Positions 56,024 to 64,000 of a DNA stretch of 64,000 bases are shown here, one piece after another. Under the pieces are notes generated by a model that saw only the letters and a program-made list of their open reading frames with translations, was not told the origin of the DNA and did no database searches. This stretch comes from Erinaceus europaeus (Eukaryota > Chordata > Mammalia > Eulipotyphla > Erinaceidae), in NCBI RefSeq assembly GCF_950295315.1, contig NC_080171.1, positions 31,054,361 through 31,118,360 on the forward strand, read 5' to 3'. The stretch's first letter is position 1, and every line of letters begins with the position of its first letter. A program made the position numbers and the translations under genes.

Positions 56024-56282
56024 CCAGGATTATCTCTAGGGCTCAGTGCTGGTACTATGAACCCACTGCTCCCAGCAGCCATTATTTCTTCTCTTTTCTT
56101 CTTCTTTCTATTTTGTTTAATAGAGCAGGGAAAAATTGAGAGGGGGAGAGGAGAGAACGAGAGCCTATCTCCAGACCTGCTTCACCACTCATGAAGTATC
56201 CCCCTGCATGTGGGGAGAGTGAGCTCAAACCTGGGTCCTTGCACATGTGTTCTCAGTCATATGTACCCCCACCCGGCTCCTC
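56024..56282 (-). repeat. tS2-type SINE, long form
   Basis: CTGCCAGGATTATCTCTAGG, CCCACTGCTCCCAGCAGCC, CACCACTCATGAAGTATCCC, CTCAAACCTGGGTCCTTGC. Confidence 0.82.
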
Positions 56283-56320
56283 CTTCCCTTCCTTCCTTCC
56301 TTCCTTCCTTCCTTTTTCCT
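56283..56320. repeat. (TTCC)n microsatellite
   Basis: About eight TTCC units next to a SINE edge. Confidence 0.9.
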
Positions 56321-56349
56321 CTCTCTCACTCTTTTTCTTTCTTTTTTCT

Positions 56350-56632
56350 CTTATGATTTATTTCATTTCTTTTATGAGACAAAGTAGACAGAGAAGAAAG
56401 AGATGAAGACAGAGCAGCACTCCAGTATATGTGGTGCCAGGCATTGCACTCAGAACCTCATGCTAAGAGGAGATAGAGAGGGAGAGGGAAAGAGAGACAC
56501 CAGAGCACTGCTTCACCACTCATGAAGCTGTCCCCCTGCATGTCAGGATGGGGATGGGGGGGGGGGCTTGAACCCAGGTCCTTACACATTGTAATGTGTG
56601 CTCAACCAAGTAAGCCACCACCTGGCCCCTGA
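56350..56632 (-). repeat. tS4 fragment followed by tS2 SINE, both minus
   Basis: 56350-56468: AGCAGCACTCCAGTATATGT, CACTCAGAACCTCATGCTAA (tS4, head missing). 56469-56632: CACCACTCATGAAGCTGTCC, GGCTTGAACCCAGGTCCTTA (tS2). Confidence 0.78.
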
Positions 56633-56639
56633 GAGTGTA

Positions 56640-56850
56640 TTTTATTTCTTTTTATTTTACATATTTATTTTTATTAGTGATTTAATAATGATTAACAAAA
56701 TTGTAAAATAACAGGGGTACAATTCCATACAGTTCCCAACACCCAAGTTCCATGTCCCATCCCCCCCTCAAGAGTGTGTGTGGTTTTTTTTAATTTCTTT
56801 ATTGGGGAATTAATGTTTTATATTCAACAGTAAATACTATAGTTTGTACA
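56640..56850 (-). repeat. Two L1 3' ends in tandem
   Basis: 56640-56775 is the older type (TTATTTTTATTAGTGATTTA, ACAGTTCCCAACACCCAAG). 56786-56850 is the last 65 bp of the short-3'-UTR type (TTCTTTATTGGGGAATTAAT). Confidence 0.75.
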
Positions 56851-57149
56851 TGGAAAGTGTATTTTTTATGAGGTTACTGCTATAATTTATTTTGAGGCCC
56901 ACTTCTTCCCTTATATATGATGAACACTTTGCATGCACTTAAAAACTCTTCCATGTCCTCCTTTTTGCAGGGGCAAGTCAGTAATTCCACCAGTACACAC
57001 AGTACCCAGAAGTGTATATCTAGATAAGCAGCCAAGAGTTCTCCTTTCCCTGGGGTCAACACTCTGTACTCATGGTTCACAAGTGACAAGTCTACGAGAC
57101 ACTTCATTCTGTCCCTAGCACTATTTCACTTAACACTATATTCTGAGCT

Positions 57150-57412
57150 TCTTGCTTTTTTTTTTTTTTCTTTTACAAATCCACAGTTCTTGGCAACCAT
57201 TTTTTTCTTTTTTCTTCCTATTTTATTTAATAGGAGAGAGAGAAATTGAGAGGGTAAGGGGAGAGAGAGAGGGAGAGAGAAAGACAGACACCTGTGGACC
57301 TGCTTCACTGCTCGTGAAGTGTCCCCCCTGCAGGTGGGGAGCAGGAGCTCGAACCCAGTACTTGTGCCTGGTAATGTTTGTGCTCAAATGTGTGCATCAA
57401 TGTCGGACTCCT
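57150..57412 (-). repeat. tS2 SINE
   Basis: GGAGAGAGAGAAATTGAGAG, CACTGCTCGTGAAGTGTCCC, GAGCTCGAACCCAGTACTTG. Confidence 0.82.
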
Positions 57413-57517
57413 CTGAGGCTCCTTCTAAATTACTAGACACTTCATTCTCTTCCATACATCATATAATTTACTATTAATGTAATTTAGTCAGTAGTCTTAT
57501 TTATGTTTGTAAGCTAA

Positions 57518-57652
57518 AGGCAGGGGTGATAGCATAATGGTTATACAAAATACTTTCATGCTTGAGGCTCAGAAGTCCCAGATTCAATCATATACACCAC
57601 CACAATCCAGACATGAACAGTGCTCTGGTAAATAATAATAATAATTTTAAAA
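57518..57652 (+). repeat. tS3 SINE
   Basis: GGTGATAGCATAATGGTTAT head, CATGCTTGAGGCTCAGAAGT, GACATGAACAGTGCTCTGG, (AAT)n tail. Confidence 0.88.
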
Positions 57653-58772
57653 TAAAATGTCCCCTAAACACAAGCTATATTGTTGGAGGAACAAAGAAAA
57701 ATACATATGACAATAAGTGTTAAAGTGGTAAAATAAAGGATCTAAGAGTGCACTTCATTGTAAAATTCTTTCACGTTTTATTTAAGCTGCTTAAAACAAT
57801 TTTTAGTAAGATGTTGGGAAAAAATTCAAAGCTACTATTCTTTTCTCCTTCTAGTCCTAATTTTACCTTAGCCCCTCACCCCAAACACTCAAAGGATGAG
57901 TGATTTTCCTTGTGTCCTGATATTTCCCAGAAAGCAAAGAACTTGTAGTTCATCTTCTGGCCTATGTTTCAAGCTGCCTTTATGAGAGTCTCTCCTTCCC
58001 TCTAAAATACATACTTCTTATTTCTTATTGGTCCAGCTGACAGCTCCAATATATCCACATCTGCCAACAATACTGCTTATGTCTCAGAGTCCCCTCACTC
58101 AGCACCTTTCTCTCAGAGTCCGAACAGCTTTGCACCTAGGAAACTGCAGAGAGGAAGCAGTCAGGGCCTGGGATTGAAACCCTATTGTCAGGACATTTGG
58201 AAAGCTCAAGTTACCTGGAGATTTGTCCTGTCACTAGGGCACAGGTAACCAATAGAGTTACCAGTATGGAAACTGGCAGATCCAGATCAGTGTGTGCCGG
58301 TTGCCATGGTGAAGAGACATTTATTTCAGAATGCTTTCTCTATGCTCATTGGTGGCTGGTATATCAGTTGGCCTGATCCTCCAGAGAGTGCTAAGAGCCC
58401 CTCATCAAAATCATGAACATTTAGGCAGGAATTCAACTGTGTGCAGTTGGTCTGAGGGGCAGGCTTCACAAAAGAGATTTATTGGGGAGGTGTGGGGAGC
58501 GACAGGACCCTTCTGAAACCTAGGAAATTAAGTCTTTGAAACTAGCTCTGTCTTTTTAAATGGCTTATTCATGTTCTTTTGCAAAAGAAAGTTTAGTGCA
58601 CTCCGTTTAGAAATGTTCCACTTTGGGCAATCAGCACCCCCTCCTCCAGAATCTGTCAAAATACCATCCCAAAGCTATTGCATCAGAATCTCTGGGAGTG
58701 GAATACAGGCATCTGCAGTTTTTACAATATCCCTAAGGAACTAGTCAAATCAAAGTTAGAAAAACACTGTCT
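57653..58772. other. Intergenic, no gene; MER5-like tail part
   Basis: Mostly unique-looking. 58640-58772 (GCATCAGAATCTCTGGGAGT, AACTAGTCAAATCAAAGTTA) looks like a MER5-class remnant. Confidence 0.4.
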
Positions 58773-58948
58773 AAGGGCTGGATGGTGGCACACTCGGTTA
58801 AGTGCACACATTACCATGTGCAAGGACACTGGTTCAAAGCCCGGGGAAGCTTCATGAGTTGTGAAGCAGTGTTGCAGTTGTCTCTTTCTCCCTATCTTCC
58901 CCTCTCAATTTCTTTCTGTCTCTATCCAATTAATAAATAAAATTTAAA
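58773..58948 (+). repeat. tS2 SINE with internal deletion
   Basis: ATGGTGGCACACTCGGTTAA head, GGTTCAAAGCCCGGGGAAGC lacks about 30 bp usually found between the B box and the GAAGCTTC body. Confidence 0.86.
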
Positions 58949-59137
58949 AGATACTGGTATTTTAGATGTTCTGTTCTTCACAGTTCAGTTTAATCCTTAC
59001 TACTAATGCAAATGAGAAAATATAGTAGAGTTCAAATAAACTTCATGAAAAGTACTTTCTGTAAAGTCTTTATATGTTTTCTGTGAATGAGTTATAAATT
59101 TATTCTCAAAGCTTTCTAATGTCTAACATAACAACTT

Positions 59138-59225
59138 TTTTTTTTTTTTATATCAGGGTTATTACTGGGGCTTGGTGCCTGCACAATGAATTCCTGGTAG
59201 CCACCACTACCACCCCCCCTTTTTT
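59138..59225 (-). repeat. tS1/tS2 long-form tail fragment
   Basis: Poly(T), TCAGGGTTATTACTGGGGCT, TGCCTGCACAATGAATTCCT; only the distal tail unit is present. Confidence 0.75.
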
Positions 59226-59417
59226 TTCTGATGGGAGGTGACAGATGTCGTAGCCTAGATAAAATGGTGTAACTATTAGTTGAGCCCAGAAAGTTGAGGT
59301 GATCTTCCCAGAGGTGAACATTTCAATCTTCAGAGCTAAGAACCAGGTGTCCCTACTCCTGAAGCAAGAATCAACTTAGAAGCAGAACCAAGATCAAACT
59401 TTTCCAACATGACCTTC

Positions 59418-59525
59418 CTTTCTCTCTCTTCCAGAGCACTGCTCAGCTCAGGTTTATGGTGGTGTATGGGACTTTGGAGCGTCAGGCATGAGTCTCTTTG
59501 CATAACCATTATGCTATCTACCCCA
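59418..59525 (-). repeat. tS3 SINE
   Basis: CCAGAGCACTGCTCAGCTCA, GGCATGAGTCTCTTTGCATA, ACCATTATGCTATCTACCCC. Confidence 0.85.
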
Positions 59526-59983
59526 CCGTGACCTTTCTCTACTTCTGCCATCCCATCAATTTGAAGTGTATTGTTCAAAAATGATAGGAATAGTGCCTTT
59601 GCTTTGCAACTGAGATGCTAGTCAAACATTATGTAATTAGTAGAAGACTCTGGTGATAATGAGCAGAACCTACAGAGCTTCTCTTGGCATCCCAAAGCCT
59701 GGAAGTGCCCAGTTCTGTATTACTTCTCCAGACAGACTAAGCCATGAGCAGACTGAGCACTTGTGATCAAAGTGCAATGCAGAAAACTAAAATTGGCCAC
59801 AAGGGGGCAGGATGTTACCATCAAGAACATTCAAGCCCAAAGTGTTAGCTGCTCAAGATAACAAACTGAAAGATTTCAATGAACGCTAGTCCCCAAAATC
59901 TAAATTAGTGCCAAAAATTCTGCCAATGTCATTCTTCTGCCTAAATGCTCGGCTTTTGTTCAAAACTGTAAACAAGGCACTCT

Positions 59984-60264
59984 TTCTTTCCCTTTTTCTT
60001 TCCTTCTTTTTCCTTCCTTTCCTCTTTTCTTTTTTTCTGTTTCTTTCTCTTCCTTTCTTCCTTCCTCCCTCCCTCCCTTCCTTCCTTCATTCCTTTATTT
60101 CTCCCTTTCTCTCTTCCTCTTTATTTCTCTCTCTCATTTTTTTGTCTTTCCACCATAGCACTGCTCAGTTCTGGTTTATGGTGGTGCAAGGGACTGAACC
60201 TGGGACCTTGGAGCCTCAGGCATGAAGGTCTTTTGAGATAACCATTATGCTCTTTCCCCCACCC
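59984..60264 (-). repeat. Pyrimidine tract plus tS3 SINE
   Basis: A (TTTCC/TTCC)n-rich tract at 59984-60150, then ATAGCACTGCTCAGTTCTGG, GGACTGAACCTGGGACCTTG, AACCATTATGCTCTTTCCCC. Confidence 0.88.
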
Positions 60265-60656
60265 AAAGCACCTTTTTAATTTTCACATACAAAAAGGAAC
60301 CTCAAGGTGACCATGATCTTATCCCAACACAAACAACTATTTCTGTTAGCCTGTATCCCAATTTTTGAATGTATTCAATAAATTGAGAAATGCCAGGTAT
60401 CAGGTGCATACCTCTAGATTTTCCAAAACTCTCAAAATTTTCACATAAAGATGGAAATATTTCTGAAAGTAGTCAAATCTAAAATCACTTCTATATAACT
60501 ATAATAAATATTTTAAGACCTGGATTTCCTACCAACTGACCTATTTCTGAGCTGTGTTCTCTCTTTCACTCTTTACTGACGTGAATGTCTAAGGAGGACA
60601 GAATGTTTTCAATAATGAAAGTTTACATGGAGTTTATGTCATTTTAAGAATCAGAA
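60265..60656. other. Intergenic, no feature seen
   Basis: Unique-looking DNA left of the nested L1 pair. Confidence 0.4.
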
Positions 60657-60671
60657 AGTAACTGGAAATTT

Positions 60672-63361
60672 TTTTCTTTTTTTTTTTTAGTACTATATTT
60701 TTTTAATTGGGGAATTAATGTTTTACATTCAACAGTAAGTACAATAGTTTGTACATGCATAACATCCCCCAGGTTCCCATATAACAATACAACCCCCACT
60801 AGGTCCTCCGAATCCTTCTTGGACCTGTATTCTCCCCACCCACCCACGCCAGAGTCTTTTACTTTGGTACAATATGCCAATTCCATTTCAGGTTCTACTT
60901 GTGTTTTCTTTTCTGATCTTGTTTTTCAACTTCTGCCTGAGAGTGAGATCATCCCATATTCATCCTTCTTGTTCTGACTTATTTCACTCAACATGATTTT
61001 TTCAAGGTCCATCCAAGATTGGCTGAAAACGGTGAAGTCACCATTTTTAAATTTTTTTTTTATTTAAGAAAGGATTAATTAACAAAACCATAGGGTAGGA
61101 GGGGTACAACTCAACACAATTCCCACCACCCAATCTCCATTTCCCACCCCCTCCCCTGATAGCTTTCCCATTCTTTATCCCTCTGGGAGCATGGGCCCAG
61201 GGTCATTGAGGGCTGCAGAAAGTAGAAGGTCTGGCTTCTGTAATTGCTTCCCCGCTGAACATGGGTGTTGACTGGTCGGTCCATACTCCCAGTCTGCCTC
61301 TCTCTTTCCCTAGTAGGATGTGTCTCTGGGGAAGCTGAGCTCCAGGACATATTGGTGGGGTCTTCAATCCAGGGAAGCCTGGCCAGCATCCTGGTGGCAT
61401 CTGGAACCTGGTGATTGAAAAGAAAGTTAACATACGAAGCCAAATGAATTGTTGAGCAATCATGGACCCAAAGCTTGGAATAGTGGAGAGGAAGTGTTAG
61501 GGAGGTACTCACTGCAAACTCTAGTGTACTTCTGCTTTCAGGTATATAATTTGCAGTAGTTTATGGATACGTGTGAACATAAGCTCTCTCTCACAGAAAC
61601 TGGTGTATATCTAGGTTTTGGGACTTTGTTAGAAAGTGAACCACCTGAGATGAAATTAGAGTGTACTATAAAAGGAAAGGTCTCACCCGAGTAATGAAGC
61701 TGAAGGGTTGTCATTCCACACGTGAAGTCTCTGGACACAGTCTGAGGTGAAGCATGTTGAGGTGGCAATCATTGTGTTGCTTAGGTTGTGATCGGCGGAT
61801 GCAATGTTATTTGGTATGGATTGGGAGAGGCATACGGGAAAGTGGGCCCTATCCAAGGGTTCCAGGACTGGGGGAAGTAGGGGCTCTATAGTGGAGATGT
61901 GAGGTTCCTGCTGTCTTAGGGTTCAAAAAGACAATCGATAGTTAATGTTATCATCACATTATTTGGTAATTGGGTTAACTTTGAAAAGTCCTTTTGTTAT
62001 GGTTTGCTGTACAGTATCCAGTATCTTGTATATAGCTGTGCTATTGGATGCTTCTAATCTACTTGGTCTAGGCTTTTGAGAGTCCGCATATCAAATACAC
62101 AGCCTATATATTTAAAAGATTCAGTTTGTGTTTTGAAAAACTTTGAGACATACAATTGATTTTCCCCCTCATATTAATTAACTACTGATTTATATGTCTA
62201 CATTTTGCTAGGAGTGTACATAAACACCATTCTCACCACCAAAAGACTGTGACCCATCCCTCCCACCCATTCCCACCCCCCACTGGCCCAGGAAGCTGCA
62301 TGTCTACCCCTCACCACAGGGTTTTTACTTTGGTGCCCTACTTACAATTTGATCAGGTCCTGCTTTTAGTTTCCCTTTCAGATCTTCTTACTCAACTTCT
62401 GTTGATGAGTGGGATCATCCCATACTCATCTTTGTCTTTCTGACTTAGCTCACTTAACATAATTCCTTCTAGCTCTGTCCAAGATGGGTCAGAGAAGGTG
62501 GGTTCATTGTTCTTGATAGCTGCATAGTATTCCATTGTGTATATATACCACAGCTTTCTCAGCCACTCATCTGTTGTTGGACACCTGGGTTGCTTCCAGG
62601 TTTTAGCTATTATGAATTGTGCTGCTGTGAACATAGGAGTACACACCTCTTTTTGGTTGGGTGTTATGGAGTCCTTGGGGTATAACCCCAGGAGAGGAAT
62701 TACTGGATCATATGGAAGGTCCATGTCTAGCCTTGTGAGAGTTTTCCAGACTGCTCTCCACAGAGGCTGTACCAATTTACATTCCCACCAGCAATGTAAA
62801 AGGGTTCCTCTGTCCCCACATCCTCTCCAGCATTTGTTGCTGCTGTCCTTTTTGATGTATGCCATTCTTACAGGAGTGAGGTGGTATCTTAGTGTTGTCT
62901 TAATTTGCATTTCTCTAGCAATCAGTGACCTAGAGCAGTTTTTCATATGTTTGTTAGCCTTTTGGATCTCCTCTGTAGTGAATGTTTTGTTCATATCCTC
63001 TGCCCATTTTTGGATGGGGTCATTTGCTTTTTTGGTGCTAAGTTTGCTGAGCTCTTTATATATTTTGGTGATTAGTTTCTTGTCTGATGTATGGAAGTCA
63101 CCATTTTTAACAGCTGAGTAGTATTCCATTGTATATATATATACTACAACTTGCTCAGCCATTCATCTGTTGTTGGTCACATGGGTTGCTTCCAGGTTTT
63201 GGCTATTACAAATTGTGCTGCCAAGAACATATGTGTACACAGATCTTTTTGGATGGATATGTTGGGTTCCTTAGGATATATCCCCAAGAGAGGAATTGCG
63301 GGACCATAGGGGAGGTCCATTTCTAGCCTTCTGAGAGTTTTCCAGACTGTTATCCACAGAG
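60672..63361 (-). repeat. L1 (short-3'-UTR type), minus, split by another L1
   Basis: Left piece 60672-61050 (terminal 3' UTR to ORF2 end), right piece 63094-63361 (ORF2 end, GTAGTATTCCATTGTATATA, GGATGGATATGTTGGGTTCC). AGTAACTGGAAATTT at 60657-60671 and 63362-63376 is its target-site duplication. It is 5'-truncated in ORF2. Confidence 0.95.
61051..63093 (-). repeat. L1 (long-3'-UTR type), minus, inserted in the first L1
   Basis: About 2.04 kb: poly(T) at 61051, a long 3' UTR of about 1.3 kb, and the ORF2 C-terminal part to 63093 ([20 protein letters not shown]). GAAGTCACCATTTTTAA at 61034-61050 and 63094-63110 is the exact 17-bp duplication. It is 5'-truncated; no function remains. Confidence 0.95.
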
Positions 63362-63449
63362 AGTAACTGGAAATTTATCTACATTGATGTCCCTATTTCC
63401 AAAGGAAAGACTAATGTTGCCAAAAGTTCATTCATTTGTTTCAGGTACT

Positions 63450-63578
63450 TTTTTTTTTTTTTTTAACCAGAGCACTGCTCAACTCTGGCTTATGGTAGTG
63501 ATGGGAATTGAACCTGCAATATCAGAGTCTTGGGCATGAAAGTCTTTTTACATAACCATTATGCTGTCTCCCTAGCTA
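63450..63578 (-). repeat. tS3 SINE
   Basis: Poly(T), CCAGAGCACTGCTCAACTCT, GGGAATTGAACCTGCAATAT, CATAACCATTATGCTGTCTC. Confidence 0.9.
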
Positions 63579-64000
63579 ATTAAATTGCCTAGGGTAACAC
63601 CGAATATCAAAAGTGAAACCTAAACTTCTGTTGTCTGGCTTTTAGAATAGATTAAATTCATTTTGTTCTATGATTTAACTGTGTCAAAAAAGTCATAATT
63701 TTTTTTTCTTTCCCCTCTGTCTTACAGAACAGAAAACCTCTAGCGAAAAAGAAAATGTAAGCCTCAACTGCCTATCTCCCTTTAGCAAAGAAAGAAAATG
63801 TGAGACTCTCTTTAAAAGAACCTGCCAGGTCAGGTCTCCAGCCACTCAAGTGGGATGTAAGACTGAATAAGAATCAGGCAGAAAGAACAAAACATCTCTC
63901 CCGGGTCTCTGGAGACGATCCCTGTCTCCTAAGGTGTGACTGCAAAGTAATGTGCTCGATTTTAAAGGAAACACAACTGGAGTTTACACGGCTAAGTGGG
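63579..64000. other. Intergenic end of window; exon-like splice signals
   Basis: Unique-looking DNA. At 63699-63727 a strong pyrimidine tract and CTTACAG acceptor are followed 29 bases later by a GTAAGC donor. See findings; no gene is assigned. Confidence 0.3.

Noticed and set aside
59908..60225. 105-codon frame rich in Leu, Phe and Ser
   Set aside because: It is a translation of a TTTCC/TTCC pyrimidine tract and a SINE.
62537..63121. 194-codon plus-strand frame as a gene
   Set aside because: It is the antisense shadow of an L1 ORF2 fragment on the minus strand.
1..64000. CRISPR array, prophage, operon or other bacterial system
   Set aside because: Introns with GT-AG borders, SINEs, L1s and microsatellites identify mammalian nuclear DNA; the regular repeats are microsatellites.

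Overview
The window is nuclear DNA of a placental mammal. It carries the 3' part of one protein-coding gene, SLC28A3 (concentrative nucleoside transporter CNT3), on the + strand, followed by about 30 kb of repeat-rich intergenic DNA. Several abundant tRNA-derived SINE families look like those I associate with hedgehogs (Erinaceidae, ERI-type SINEs). That species call rests on memory and needs a repeat-library search.

Gene part (1 to about 35.3 kb). Fourteen coding exons, all with AG/GT borders and continuous phase, encode 579 residues. By alignment to my memory of the 691-residue human protein these are residues 113 to 691, with residue 112 split at the left border, with no net length change. 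The N-terminal exons lie to the left of the window. The stop codon ends at 32872. The terminal exon probably runs through a SINE to an AATAAA at 35322. The known Na+/nucleoside-site elements are present: the GQ/TESP hairpin split across two exons, the NEFVAY signature, and Cys602.

Introns are filled with SINEs, named here by visible head: tS1 (GGTAGCGCAGCGGGTTAAGC type, CA-rich or long 'CCTGGAGGCAAA' tail), tS2 (GGTTGAGCACAC head, GTGGTGAAGCAGTGCTGCAG body), tS3 (ATAGCATAATGGTTATGCAA head), tS4 (GGAGGTGGCGCAGTGGATAAAGC head), and tS5 (rarer relatives). They also hold 5'-truncated L1 3' ends, older L1, L2, MIR and MER5-like remnants, and microsatellites.

Intergenic part (about 35.4 to 64 kb). 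There is a nearly full-length but broken L1 on the minus strand (about 36.7-42.4 kb). Next to it is an older L1 (42.4-45.9 kb) used as a landing site by an L1, several SINEs and a solo LTR. Further on come an LTR-type composite (53.8-54.7 kb) and an L1 nested in another L1 with both target-site duplications intact (60.7-63.4 kb). No second gene is convincingly visible.

I found no evidence of a novel functional system. The most informative observations are structural: two insertions that consist only of a poly(A)/poly(T) tail (one 18 bp from a splice acceptor), a twin-priming inversion, a U6 retrocopy inside an L1 3' end, several nested insertions whose order can be read from duplicated target sites, a 132-base pure purine tract, and a G-rich repeat that begins at a splice donor.
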